DNA of 64,000 bases from Dolichospermum sp. FACHB-1091 (GTDB lineage: Bacteria > Cyanobacteriota > Cyanobacteriia > Cyanobacteriales > Nostocaceae). The stretch is taken from assembly GCF_014697585.1 (NCBI RefSeq), contig NZ_JACJSB010000005.1:115557-179556 (forward strand), read 5' to 3'. Made by a program: the position numbers and the translations under genes. The notes below the pieces were generated by a model. That model saw only the letters and a list, made by a program, of their open reading frames with translations, was not told the origin of the DNA and did no database searches. Of the stretch, positions 36,549-45,621 are shown piece by piece. Position 1 is the first letter of the stretch, and every line of letters starts with the position of its first letter.

Positions 36549-36865
36549 TCGAAGACTTTCATCTGAAATATTTAAATAAAAATATGCCATTTTTTTTAAA
36601 TTCGATTAGACTTTTAAGCGGGAGTAACCTTAGATCACTTAAGGGCACCTATAAAAAGTCAAATTTTCCGAAAATGAGCAACGAGAGATCAGTACTTCTA
36701 GCCCTATTTTTCTACTCAAAAAGCAATTACATAGAGGTACCCTTAAGTACTATTTGCAATTCAAGAGCCATCTATCAGTGAGTATATTGCGGATGTCCCA
36801 TTGAGTTGATACTATTCTATTGTCTGTTAAACCGTTGGCTTTTACTCACATTTGGATAGATCTTT
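36549..36865. other. Non-coding gap between the SDR gene and methyltransferase
   Basis: 317 bases, AT-rich. A 65-codon frame at 36584-36781 (PFFLNSIRLLSGSNLRSLKG) has no family features and no ribosome-binding site; not called. Promoter or recombination junction possible but not recognised. Confidence 0.4.
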
Positions 36866-37564
36866 ATGTCATATGTAAACCTCACAACTGAAAACCCTTC
36901 GCGACTAAAAAGATTTAGTCACCAAAAGCGCTTTGATATTGCCCTAAAGTTGTTGGTCATTGAAGGTAACGACGATATTTTGGACTTCGGTACCGGAGAC
37001 GGCTTTATGCTTAATAAACTACTTTCTAAAAACCCACGGAGCATTATTGGTTACGAGCCAATAGAACACCAGTACAAGCAACTCAAGGAATTCATTGATA
37101 ATAAAAATGTAGAAATAACCAACGAGTTAGATAACATTGAAGCCAAACGATTTGATAAGGTGTGTTGCCTTGAGGTTCTTGAGCACATGACAGAAAATAA
37201 CCAGCGTTTGATACTAGCCCAGATAAAGCGCATCCTTAAAAATGGGGGAAGGTTAGTGATATCCGTACCAATAGAAATTGGATTATCAGGATTACTAAAA
37301 AATATTGCCAGATATTATCTTCGTCAAGCGCATCCAAATGCTACTGTACTTAACATAATAAAGTCGTTTTTTCGCATGAAGGTTGACAGAGGACAGAAGG
37401 CTTATATCTCATCTCATGTCGGCTTTGATTATCATAACCTTGAAAATATTATTACCTCTTCTGGGTATGAAATCAAAAGAAAGTGTTTTTCCCCACTTAC
37501 CGCAATGAGAGGTTTCCTAAACTCCCAAGTATTCTATGTCTTGGAATTGAAAGCTAAAAGCTAA
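36866..37564 (+). CDS. Class I SAM-dependent methyltransferase
   Basis: 232 residues. Motif [17 protein letters not shown], motif [17 protein letters not shown], then [20 protein letters not shown] and the motif [20 protein letters not shown], typical of methyltransferase_11/23-type enzymes. Substrate unknown, likely a sugar or lipid carrier of the polysaccharide. The gene lies between the two copies of the 186-bp SDR repeat, as if inserted by recombination, and its codon use seems less AT-biased than the Wzy gene. Confidence 0.88.
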   Translation: MSYVNLTTENPSRLKRFSHQKRFDIALKLLVIEGNDDILDFGTGDGFMLNKLLSKNPRSIIGYEPIEHQYKQLKEFIDNKNVEITNELDNIEAKRFDKVCCLEVLEHMTENNQRLILAQIKRILKNGGRLVISVPIEIGLSGLLKNIARYYLRQAHPNATVLNIIKSFFRMKVDRGQKAYISSHVGFDYHNLENIITSSGYEIKRKCFSPLTAMRGFLNSQVFYVLELKAKS

Positions 37565-37566
37565 CA

Positions 37567-37803
37567 ATGCGTTCAACACAATACCCTAGCGAGACTGCTA
37601 CACCGATGTTATTGGCTGGATTTGAAGGGAAGGAGGAAGAGTTTCAGCAATTATCAAATATGCACCCCTTGGGAAGGATTGCCCAACCAGAGGAAATTGC
37701 TAGTGTAGCCTTATTTTTGGTGTCACAAGAAGCAAGTTTTATTACTGGTGCGTCTTTGAGTGTGGATGGAGGAATTGGGATCAGGTTGCATGATCCTGTT
37801 TGA
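37567..37803 (+). pseudogene. 3' fragment of a second SDR gene
   Basis: Codes for the last 70 residues of an SDR (from [20 protein letters not shown] to [23 protein letters not shown]) after an unrelated lead-in (MRSTQYPSE). The cofactor and catalytic motifs are absent, so it cannot be an enzyme. It is the tail of either a duplicated or an originally different SDR gene, see the repeat at 37593-37778. The upstream boundary is at about 37590. Confidence 0.85.
37593..37778 (+). repeat. 186-bp direct repeat, copy 2
   Basis: Matches 36338-36523 with one visible mismatch. Lies inside the SDR fragment. Confidence 0.95.
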
Positions 37804-37835
37804 TTATTTCTAATAAGTCCTTAGCATCACCAAGC

Positions 37836-39302
37836 ATGGCAAAATTGACCATTCTAGAAACAGAATTTAAAAAGTCCATTCACCGAGTTTGGAACTCTCC
37901 CACCTTAATGACATGGGGCAGTTTTTTAACACGCTCTCTATCCTTGGTGATAGTTTTACCATTAATTCTTACCCGACTCAAGACAGCAGAAATTGCCTTG
38001 TGGTATCTTTTCAGCACAATCATCGGGTTACAGCTGCTGGCTGATGTGGGGTTTAGCCCAACTTTCTCAAGGGTGATTGCCTATGGGATGGGCGGCTTAA
38101 ATACATTTGATCTCAAAGACCTTCGTACTATTAGACAGTCACCTAGTCTAAGCGAGCCTAATTGGGAGACTATAGAGAAAATTTGCTCCACCATGGAGGC
38201 AGTATACTTACGTTTGACAGTTATCTCAATTTTTTTATTAGCAACTTTAGGTACTTATGCTTTATGGAAACCAATTTCTACAATAGGTGACATAACTTCT
38301 GGCTGGATAGCTTGGAGTATAATTTTACTAGCTTCAACTGTTACACTTTTAGGAAACACTTATAGTTCTTATCTTCAGGGAGTAAATCAAATTGCTCTTT
38401 TACGTCGCTGGGAAATACTAACATCATTGGGTGCAATCGGAACCAGTTTTATAGTTTTGTTGCTAGGTGGTGGTTTGCTAGGGTTAGTAATTGCTAACCA
38501 GGGCTGGTTAGTGTTTAATATTTTCCGTAACCGTTGGCTGTGTGCAAAAATTGAAAGTGGTCGTTTTCAGCAATTTACCCATAAAGAAATTGATCCCATA
38601 GTTTTTGAAGCTGTATGGCCTAGTGCTTGGCGTAGTGGGTTGGGTCTTTTCATGAGCTATGGTTTAGTCCAGATTAGTGGCGTTATTTATGCTCAATTTG
38701 GTACTGCTTCGGGAGTAGCTTCCTATTTACTGGCGTTGCGACTAATGCAAACGATCAGTCAATTTTCCCAAGCTCCTTTTTATAGTAAGCTTCCTCTGTT
38801 AGCAAAGCTTCGTTCTGAGGGAAATTTAGAGCAACAGGTGAATGTGGCAAAACGAGGTATGCTTTTAGCTTACTGGACTTATCTGGCCGGATTCATTGGG
38901 CTGGGAGTATTAGCAACGCCACTGCTGAGGTTAATTGGTAGTAATGTTGAATTTGTCAGTCCTTTGCTTTGGGGTATAATGGGTCTGAGTATGTTTGCTG
39001 AACGTTACGGTGCTATGCACATCCAGCTTTACAGCACAACTAATCATATTATTTGGCATATTGCGAACGGCGTTTCTGGGGTTATTTATCTTGTCGTTGC
39101 CCTGGTTTTATTTAAGCAAATTGGGGTGTATGCTTTCCCTGTGGGAACTTTGGCTGGTTATTTGGGATTTTATTCATGGTATTCTGCAATGCATTCCTAT
39201 AGAGCTTTTAGTTTGAAATTTTGCGACTTTGAGCGTTCAGCAATGTTTATGCCGCTACTTGTTATGCTAATTTATTTAACGTTAACTCTGTTAACTAAGT
39301 AG
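37836..39302 (+). CDS. Polysaccharide flippase-like membrane protein (Wzx-like)
   Basis: 488 residues from the ATG at 37836; an in-frame TTG at 37800 overlaps the stop of the SDR fragment and would add 12 residues. About 12 hydrophobic segments, starting after a hydrophilic lead (LTLETEFKKSIHRVW-like) with SLSLVIVLPLILTRL, and with ALWYLFSTIIGLQLLADVGF, the LADVGFSPTFSR motif typical of polysaccharide-biosynthesis/MATE-like flippases. Would translocate lipid-linked repeat units to the periplasm. Position after the glycosyl- and methyltransferase genes and before the polymerase supports this. Confidence 0.78.
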   Translation: MAKLTILETEFKKSIHRVWNSPTLMTWGSFLTRSLSLVIVLPLILTRLKTAEIALWYLFSTIIGLQLLADVGFSPTFSRVIAYGMGGLNTFDLKDLRTIRQSPSLSEPNWETIEKICSTMEAVYLRLTVISIFLLATLGTYALWKPISTIGDITSGWIAWSIILLASTVTLLGNTYSSYLQGVNQIALLRRWEILTSLGAIGTSFIVLLLGGGLLGLVIANQGWLVFNIFRNRWLCAKIESGRFQQFTHKEIDPIVFEAVWPSAWRSGLGLFMSYGLVQISGVIYAQFGTASGVASYLLALRLMQTISQFSQAPFYSKLPLLAKLRSEGNLEQQVNVAKRGMLLAYWTYLAGFIGLGVLATPLLRLIGSNVEFVSPLLWGIMGLSMFAERYGAMHIQLYSTTNHIIWHIANGVSGVIYLVVALVLFKQIGVYAFPVGTLAGYLGFYSWYSAMHSYRAFSLKFCDFERSAMFMPLLVMLIYLTLTLLTK

Positions 39303-39458
39303 CCATTATGAACTGTGTGATCCAAAACAGATGCAAGTGTAATAACCAGCAAAAACAAAAATTACCAGATAAATATTGCCAAATAAAATAATAGATGTCT
39401 TGATTTAATCTACTAAATACACGGGACTAGTTAAGAAAAAATACTTAATAAAAACTTT

Positions 39459-40916
39459 ATGGATACATTAGAAGCATTAAAACAAATTACTTTTTTGACA
39501 AGTATTTTAGGCATAGTAATTTCAATTATTTTTTGGTTAAAAATCCAACGGTTATTAATATATATTCCTTATACTATATTAACTCTTTTATACATACTTG
39601 TTAGCGTATTTGAGCCAAATAGTTCACCTCCCTACGTTAATTATACAGATGAATTTTATTTATATGAGATTATTACTTCTTGGATACTTATAATTGGGAT
39701 TTTTTACCAAAAATCAAATATTAATATAAAAATTTCTCTGAAGAATAGATTGTATAGATTATTACCATTATTGGTGGTATCATCGTTTTTAATTTGCATT
39801 AACTCTACTACATTCGTTTCTATACTTGTTATAATAATAATTTTTATTTTCCTTGTTTTGAGCAACAATGATTATAGAGTTACTATAAGAAAAATTTTAA
39901 AAAAAATACATTTTATTGAAATCATATTATTAATTGCATTCATATTCTATTTTGTGGCTGATGACTTAATAGGCAAAATAATATTTGCATTATATGCAAG
40001 TAATAGTTCTGCGTTAGTATACGAATATAGAAACGCTGTATCTGAATCTATAGTCATGAGTTTTCTGAAATCATTTAGTTTGTCATTAATACCTTTCTTC
40101 TCTATTTACTATTTATCAATTTTTTGGGAAGCCAAAAAATATGGGAATTTTTGCAGAGCAATTATCTTTGTTATTATTGGTGGAATGGTGGCATTTTCAA
40201 CACTAGGAAAAGCAAGGATAACTTATTATATCGCAGGGCTTTTATTATCAAGTTCTATTTCTAATATAGAACTTAGGGAAAAATTAACTTCCAAAAAATT
40301 AACTTTCAAGAATATTTTGAATATTTTGATGGTTGTATTAATTCCTCTTGTATTTGCCTTTTTATCAATCCAGTTCATGTATTTTTTAACTGGACTTTCC
40401 AGATCACAAGAAGATTTTACTACTAAATTTATAGTGAGACTTATAGAAGTACCCGTACAGGCAAACGCTGGATATTTTGAAATCTTTCCATCAACAGAAG
40501 GTTTTCAATTATTAGGTAATAGTTTGACAAAATTTTTATCTTCAATACTTGATATATTTGGAATTGATATTGGGGAAGAGCCTATAGAAGCTGTTGCCTC
40601 TTCCAGATTAGCTGGTCGATATTTTATGTTTGTAGCTTCTGGCTTTGCAATGGCTTACGGCAGATGGGGAGGATTGCTTTCTCCATTAATTACTGCATTA
40701 TTTGTTATTAACACAATACAAATTGATGGTATATTATATTGCTTGCATGACAAAAAAGTTTATTCCGTATATTCTTATATTCTTACTATGATGCCAGTAA
40801 CTGTAACGGTAGGCTATGATAGTGCGGTGGGCTTATTTGGAATTTGGTTAGTTCCACTATCTTTTATTTTCTTATATGTTGTGAATGAACATCGACAACA
40901 TATTCCAGATAAGTAA
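39459..40916 (+). CDS. Polysaccharide polymerase-like membrane protein (Wzy-like)
   Basis: 485 residues, strongly AT-rich and rich in I, L, F, with about 11-12 membrane segments and one larger external loop around residues 330-400 (SRSQEDFTTKFIVRLIEVPV ... EEPIEAVASSRLAGRYFMFV). No enzymatic signature; Wzy proteins are so diverse that assignment rests on topology and location at the end of the polysaccharide cluster. The base composition differs visibly from neighbours, in line with recent acquisition of the cassette. Confidence 0.65.
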   Translation: MDTLEALKQITFLTSILGIVISIIFWLKIQRLLIYIPYTILTLLYILVSVFEPNSSPPYVNYTDEFYLYEIITSWILIIGIFYQKSNINIKISLKNRLYRLLPLLVVSSFLICINSTTFVSILVIIIIFIFLVLSNNDYRVTIRKILKKIHFIEIILLIAFIFYFVADDLIGKIIFALYASNSSALVYEYRNAVSESIVMSFLKSFSLSLIPFFSIYYLSIFWEAKKYGNFCRAIIFVIIGGMVAFSTLGKARITYYIAGLLLSSSISNIELREKLTSKKLTFKNILNILMVVLIPLVFAFLSIQFMYFLTGLSRSQEDFTTKFIVRLIEVPVQANAGYFEIFPSTEGFQLLGNSLTKFLSSILDIFGIDIGEEPIEAVASSRLAGRYFMFVASGFAMAYGRWGGLLSPLITALFVINTIQIDGILYCLHDKKVYSVYSYILTMMPVTVTVGYDSAVGLFGIWLVPLSFIFLYVVNEHRQHIPDK

Positions 40917-41169
40917 TAAAATTGAACCTACCACTCCCTTGATGACATTTTGAAAAAATATAGATAAAACCCTTGCTCTAATTGGATCTGATATTTTAAT
41001 ATCTCAAAAATAGCAATACCTCAAAACCCTGAAAACCTATTAATGTCCTAAGGATTTTATTGGGTTTGTGGTCTATTTACTTGAAAATAGTTGTCACCAC
41101 GAAACCCACAAAACCTAACCTCCATTCACCGGGAGGGAGTGGGGGGGTTGAAAATCTCTCTTTTCTACA
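40917..41169. other. Gap between the Wzy-like gene and the DUF1501 gene (convergent)
   Basis: Bases 41105-41150 (CCTAACCTCCATTCACCGGG and GGGAGTGGGGGGGTTGAA) are a further copy of the GC-rich boilerplate repeats seen at 34140-34250 and 60943-61065. No gene and no clean terminator recognised. Confidence 0.4.
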
Positions 41170-42399
41170 CTAACTTAGCAACGCTACTTTTTGAGTAGGG
41201 GTGTAATTTGGTAGGATTTGATTGATTTGACTGGGATTTAAATTAAGATGACCTTGTAACAAAGCAGAAATCACATCACGGAAATCAGTAGTGATCGCTA
41301 AATCTCGCTTTTGGTAAAGTTGAGATGGTGATAAACCAGGCCATTCTCCATAAACTTTGCCACCTCGGATTTTACCACCCAACACCCAGAAGACATTACC
41401 ATGTCCGTGATCTGTACCTCCATCATTATTTTGCTGGACTGTGCGGCCAAATTCAGACATAACCACAATAGTCGTATTTTGATAAACTGTCCCTAAACCT
41501 TGAGCTAAAGCGGCTAAACCTGTTCCCAATTTGCCCAAATTCTGAGCTAATTTTCCTTGACTGCTACCTTGGTCGGTATGGGTATCCCAACCCCCCAAAG
41601 CCATAAATCCCAACTCAATTCTGGGGTCTTTGACCATTAATTGTGCCAGGTTATTAGCATCCCTAGCAAAACCACCAGGTAAAGGCGCTCCATTATTGGC
41701 CATTTTCATTTCATTATCCAAGTCTTTCATGATAGCTTCACGCGCCATTCTCCCTTGACGATAAGTTTGACTGAGGTTATCTTTTCCACTGTAGAGTTGG
41801 TCAAATGCTTTTGCTACTTGGGGACGATCTATCAGTAAGCGTTTTTTAGGATTTCCCCCTGCTAATAAATTGGCTATTGGCATCTGACCATACAAAATCC
41901 AGGGTGTGTTTTGTCCCACTGTTACTGCTTGTACGGGCGTTTTTTTAGATATTACAGCTAGTAAACGATTCATCCAACCATCTTTAGTCCCTTTGTTACC
42001 CGGAGTTCCACTTTCCATATATTTTTGAGCATCAAAATGGGACCGAGTGGGGTTTGGTGAACCGCAAGCATGGACAAATGCTAGATTACCCTGTTGCCAA
42101 AAGGGCATTAAAGGGGATAGTACGGGATGTAATCCGAAGCGACCATCTAAATCTATCACTCCCCCTTCTTTACCTGGTTGGGGAATTGCTATTTGGGGTC
42201 TGACTTGATAGTAGGCTGTTTCTAAATAGGGAACAACGATATTTAAACCATCTACTGCTCCTCTCAGAAAGATGATAATCAGGCGTTTTGGGTTGTTATT
42301 GGGGGTAGCGGATTGTGCTACCCAAGCATTACTACCAATAGTGGTAATGAGTGAAGTAGAAAAAAGTCCGCCTTGGAGGAGAAAATCACGTCTTTTCAT
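41170..42399 (-). CDS. DUF1501 protein (putative exported sulfatase-like)
   Basis: 409 residues. Starts with a twin-arginine-like signal MKRRDFLLQGGLFSTSLITT, so export in folded form is likely. Motifs: IIFLRGAVDGLNIVVPY, VHACGSPNPTRSHFDAQKYM, MALGGWDTHTDQGSSQG, and VMSEFGRTVQQNNDGGTDHG HGN, where the D-H-G-H set resembles the metal site of alkaline-phosphatase-superfamily proteins. Function not established. Lies 23 bases downstream of the DUF1800 gene on the same strand; DUF1800-DUF1501 pairs are common in many bacteria and probably work together. Confidence 0.9.
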   Translation of the reverse strand: MKRRDFLLQGGLFSTSLITTIGSNAWVAQSATPNNNPKRLIIIFLRGAVDGLNIVVPYLETAYYQVRPQIAIPQPGKEGGVIDLDGRFGLHPVLSPLMPFWQQGNLAFVHACGSPNPTRSHFDAQKYMESGTPGNKGTKDGWMNRLLAVISKKTPVQAVTVGQNTPWILYGQMPIANLLAGGNPKKRLLIDRPQVAKAFDQLYSGKDNLSQTYRQGRMAREAIMKDLDNEMKMANNGAPLPGGFARDANNLAQLMVKDPRIELGFMALGGWDTHTDQGSSQGKLAQNLGKLGTGLAALAQGLGTVYQNTTIVVMSEFGRTVQQNNDGGTDHGHGNVFWVLGGKIRGGKVYGEWPGLSPSQLYQKRDLAITTDFRDVISALLQGHLNLNPSQINQILPNYTPTQKVALLS

Positions 42400-42422
42400 A
42401 TATGGAAATAAGTTGTTTTTTA

Positions 42423-44048
42423 TTAACGCCGCATAAATTCTGGACTACCTAAAATTAAGCCGCTACGAATTTCTGGGGAACTTATAGCGATCGCTTTTTC
42501 GGTTTGAGGAGAAAAAGAATTACTCAATGTATTGATGAGTTGCTCATAGTCTACAGCTATAGACTGATTGGCTTTTATCGGTTGGGAAGCTTTGCTTGTA
42601 ATTGGTTTCATTTGTCCTGTTGGGCTAAAGATGGTTAAATTACCATGATCGACAAATGGAATAGCTTTTTTGGCCTCTTGTTCTTTTAACTGCTCTAGGT
42701 TTTGTTGCGGCGGCAGGCTGGATATACTTAAACTACCATTGGCAATGGCTGTGGCAAAACTCAGGCGACGAATTATAGCATCGGGATTTAACCAAGCCTC
42801 CTTGGTATTTTTGTAACCGTCTGGAGTCGGACATCCATAGAGAGGCATGGCTAACTGCTCGAACAATTCTATAATTGGTTTAGTATTATTGAGTTCCATC
42901 CCCGTCGCCCGTACCAAGGAAATTCCGTATTGATAGGGTGTTTTAAACTTGTTGTTAAAGTTTTTCTCATCCCAAAATTCCGAACTTTGAAACAGGGTAT
43001 TCAGTACCTCACGAATATAGCCATTAGTAGCAAGATATCGCCGAGTCAGTTTTTCTACTAAAGGTTTTGGGGGATTATCGGCGACAAAATACTGTGCTAA
43101 CTTATAACTAATATAATGAGCAGTAGCCGGACTCCGAGCCAAAATATCTAAAGCTTCTTCTCCCTCAGCTTCACCCCTTCCTTTAATTAGGTGTCCTAAA
43201 AAAACCTTATCACCAAAATCATGATGCTTGGGGTTAAATTCAAATCCAGAACCATCATTTTGATTTTGATTTTGACGAGTAACTATGCCCCAACCACTTA
43301 AAATACGTGCTAAGGCAATCACATCTTTTTGAGTATAACCACCATCTACTCCCAAGGTGTGCAGTTCCATTAACTCACGGGCATAATTTTCGTTTAAACC
43401 AGTGACTTTACTGTTAACACCTGGACGATTAATAACTTTATTTTTTGAATTATCCAGGTAAAGTAGCATGGCTGGGTGATGTGCTGTTGCTCCCAATAAA
43501 TTTCGGAAACGTCCCAGAGTATAAGGGCGAATCGCCTCTTGCTCATAAGCACCTACCCACATCTGAGTTTGTCCTTGAGATCCATCTACGTTAAAATGGT
43601 TATACCAAAAGTCCACCATCACTTCTTGAAGTTGTCGGTTACTACTAGTGGCCCTTAATAATCTGGATTTAATTGTTTCATTGAAGATTTGAAGAGTTTG
43701 CTTCCTTAAAGCTTGCTTTTTTTCCCGATCTGATGTTACCCCTGGCGGGATAATCTCAGCATATTCCCTCAGCTGTACTGGGTTGAAACCTAAAGTTTCC
43801 AGTTGTGAAAGTTGACTAGTCAAACTTTCCGGTTCAGGAATAAAGTCAGGGGAGAGTTGTTGTTTAATATAACCCTCTACCCCTATAGAGTCTACTTTTT
43901 TTATGTCTCCTGGTCTAGGACCAAAGCTCAAGCGATTAATTATATGTAGCACCTTCGGATTTACAGGTGCAGACTCTGCATGAGTGGGAGCAATGCTTCC
44001 GAATAACAGTATAAGTGACAACACCCAATATCTATTTGCTAAGGTCAT
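42423..44048 (-). CDS. DUF1800 protein, exported
   Basis: 541 residues with an N-terminal signal peptide (residues 1-24, ending HAESAPV). Family features: VLHIINRLSFGPRPGDIKKV, VDFWYNHFNVDGSQGQTQMW, NYARELMELHTLGVDGGYTQ, DVIALARILSGWGIVTRQNQ, and FEFNPKHHDFGDKVFLGHLI. A low-complexity segment at about 445-490 is not conserved in the family. Unknown function, envelope location inferred. Upstream member of the two-gene operon. Confidence 0.9.
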   Translation of the reverse strand: MTLANRYWVLSLILLFGSIAPTHAESAPVNPKVLHIINRLSFGPRPGDIKKVDSIGVEGYIKQQLSPDFIPEPESLTSQLSQLETLGFNPVQLREYAEIIPPGVTSDREKKQALRKQTLQIFNETIKSRLLRATSSNRQLQEVMVDFWYNHFNVDGSQGQTQMWVGAYEQEAIRPYTLGRFRNLLGATAHHPAMLLYLDNSKNKVINRPGVNSKVTGLNENYARELMELHTLGVDGGYTQKDVIALARILSGWGIVTRQNQNQNDGSGFEFNPKHHDFGDKVFLGHLIKGRGEAEGEEALDILARSPATAHYISYKLAQYFVADNPPKPLVEKLTRRYLATNGYIREVLNTLFQSSEFWDEKNFNNKFKTPYQYGISLVRATGMELNNTKPIIELFEQLAMPLYGCPTPDGYKNTKEAWLNPDAIIRRLSFATAIANGSLSISSLPPQQNLEQLKEQEAKKAIPFVDHGNLTIFSPTGQMKPITSKASQPIKANQSIAVDYEQLINTLSNSFSPQTEKAIAISSPEIRSGLILGSPEFMRR

Positions 44049-44257
44049 AGGCTTTATCTTGGTTGTAACTAGGGATTTTGAGAAAGATATTGCTCTGAAC
44101 TAGTCTACGGATTTATCCGGTAAGTTCCAATTGACTGGGTGAGTTTTATTTACTTTTGCAGGTTCGGACTCATATATGTTCAGCCTAAAATGTCTATGAC
44201 GACAATTTCTCCTCTTTAGTTTCTGGACAGAATCCTTATTCTCCCATTTTATTTTTT

Positions 44258-44369
44258 GGCGTTGCTGATTAAGAGTATGATTTTATTTCACGCAGAGGCC
44301 CTCCAGTCTCAGAGGGTAAGAGTTTCATTTTTTTGATTTTTCAATTTCATACCCCAATTCAGCAACGCC
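44258..44369. mobile_element. MITE, 112 bp, with terminal inverted repeats and 8-bp target duplication
   Basis: Left end GGCGTTGCTGATTAAGAGTA TGATTTTA, right end (complement) GGCGTTGCTGAATTGGGGTA TGAAATTGA; about 20 of 25 match. It is flanked by the perfect direct repeat TATTTTTT at 44250-44257 and 44370-44377. No coding capacity. An 8-bp duplication narrows the mobilising transposase but no source IS is in the window. The surrounding gap 44049-44653 contains no gene. Confidence 0.85.
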
Positions 44370-44576
44370 TATTTTTTAAACAAAATTCTGTATAAGTAGG
44401 TTTAGGTGAAAATTTATTATTTATTAAGTAGGTTTTCCCGGTAACTTTTGTGTCTACGCCATAAAAGTTACCTGTGAGGACAGGGAAGAGCCAGGGTTAT
44501 TTGTCGAAAACAAATTTTCCCATAGTCACAGTAAAAATGCTGACCTTTAAGACCTTACCATCTAAAAACCTGGCAC

Positions 44577-44620
44577 TTCCTTTCTCTTTTATTATTCTGA
44601 GAAAAAGAGAGAAGGAATAT
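44577..44620 (-). terminator. Probable psaK terminator
   Basis: On the + strand TTCCTTTCTCTTTT (44578-44591) faces AGAAAAAGAGAGAAGGAA (44601-44618) as an imperfect 14-16-bp stem. It lies about 35 bases after the psaK stop and is followed on the - strand by a short T-run. Confidence 0.5.
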
Positions 44621-44653
44621 ATTTTCCTCTCTCTAATTTCCAGTTAGCAAAAT

Positions 44654-44914
44654 TTAGATTTTACCAATGTAGTGTAATCCTAAAATAATACCTGCTCCCA
44701 AGATATGTCCAAAAGAAGCAGTTGCTAGTACAGCGGGTAAACCAAAACCACCGAAAAATTGAGGCGCTGGTAATTCTGGTTTAGCGTTAGGCTGCTGAAT
44801 GGTAAATTTGCCCACAGCGATCGCAAAAATATTGGCTACAATCATAATGATGCCAATATTAGGACTCCATTCTAACGTTGTTGTAGCTGTAGCCAACAAG
44901 GTTGAAGTTAACAT
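44654..44914 (-). CDS. psaK: Photosystem I reaction centre subunit X (PsaK)
   Basis: 86 residues. Small two-helix membrane subunit at the edge of photosystem I that binds chlorophyll and helps couple phycobilisome or IsiA energy. Segments at residues 17-37 (PNIGIIMIVANIFAIAVGKF) and 57-82 (LPAVLATASFGHILGAGIIL) are conserved in PsaK, as are WSPNIGI and GFGLPAVLATASFGH. Monocistronic with an AGGAG ribosome-binding site 13 bases before the ATG. Proof that the organism is an oxygenic phototroph. Confidence 0.97.
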   Translation of the reverse strand: MLTSTLLATATTTLEWSPNIGIIMIVANIFAIAVGKFTIQQPNAKPELPAPQFFGGFGLPAVLATASFGHILGAGIILGLHYIGKI

Positions 44915-45141
44915 CTAAATTTACTCCTGATATTTGGGGATACTTAACAATATCATCTAAATATTCGGTAATAAAAATCTATATCATTGCTTACTTTGTA
45001 GTAAAATTTAACATTTGTTTGCAATTCACAATAGAAACAATCATGCTACTGAATAGCCAGTTTTAGTGTTTTATCATACTTATGGTATCTGGAAGGGCTG
45101 ATAATTGGTAAGATAAAAGTAATTACTTCCTGAAATTGATC

Positions 45142-45576
45142 ATGTCCTCAACTATTAATTCCTTACCACCTGCGCTGAAAAAAATTGTCGAACGCTTTCA
45201 ACGGGCTACAGAACCCAAAAGACGCTATGAACAGTTAATATGGTACGCTCAAAAACTGCAAGAGTTTCCTGAAATTGACAAACTCCCAGAAAACAAAGTT
45301 CCCGGTTGTGTTTCTCAAGTATATGTCACCGCATCTTTAGCAGACGATAAAGTAATATTTCAGGGTGATTCTGATTCCCAATTAACCAAAGGATTATTAG
45401 CATTATTGATAGAAGGATTAAATGGATCAACACCCACAGAAATAGTCCAACTTACTCCCGATTTTATTCAAGAAACTGGCTTAAATGTTAGCTTAACGCC
45501 TTCTCGTGCTAATGGCTTTTACAACATTTTTAAAACTATGCAAAAAAAAGCTTTAGAATGTAAGTTAGAAAGTTAG
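45142..45576 (+). CDS. sufE: SufE-family sulfur acceptor protein
   Basis: 144 residues from the ATG at 45142 (an in-frame TTG at 45136 is not used). Accepts persulfide sulfur from a SufS-type cysteine desulfurase for Fe-S cluster assembly. Key cysteine in KVPGCVSQVYVTA; helix RRYEQLIWYAQKL, QGDSDSQLTKGLLALLIEGL and SLTPSRANGFYNIFKTMQKK at the end are standard. The desulfurase gene is not adjacent. Confidence 0.93.
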   Translation: MSSTINSLPPALKKIVERFQRATEPKRRYEQLIWYAQKLQEFPEIDKLPENKVPGCVSQVYVTASLADDKVIFQGDSDSQLTKGLLALLIEGLNGSTPTEIVQLTPDFIQETGLNVSLTPSRANGFYNIFKTMQKKALECKLES

Positions 45577-45621
45577 AGATGAGGAAATAAGTAAATTCTT
45601 TCTAATTGTGAACTTAATCAG

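Noticed and set aside
36584..36781. 65-codon open frame between the SDR and methyltransferase genes
   Set aside because: No start signal, no similarity to known proteins, AT-rich filler-like sequence.
32160..42480. Absence of HIP1 octamers over about 10 kb of the polysaccharide locus as proof of horizontal transfer
   Set aside because: A gap of similar size (about 13.8-24.4 kb) covers dnaK and other core genes, so the gap alone is not informative.
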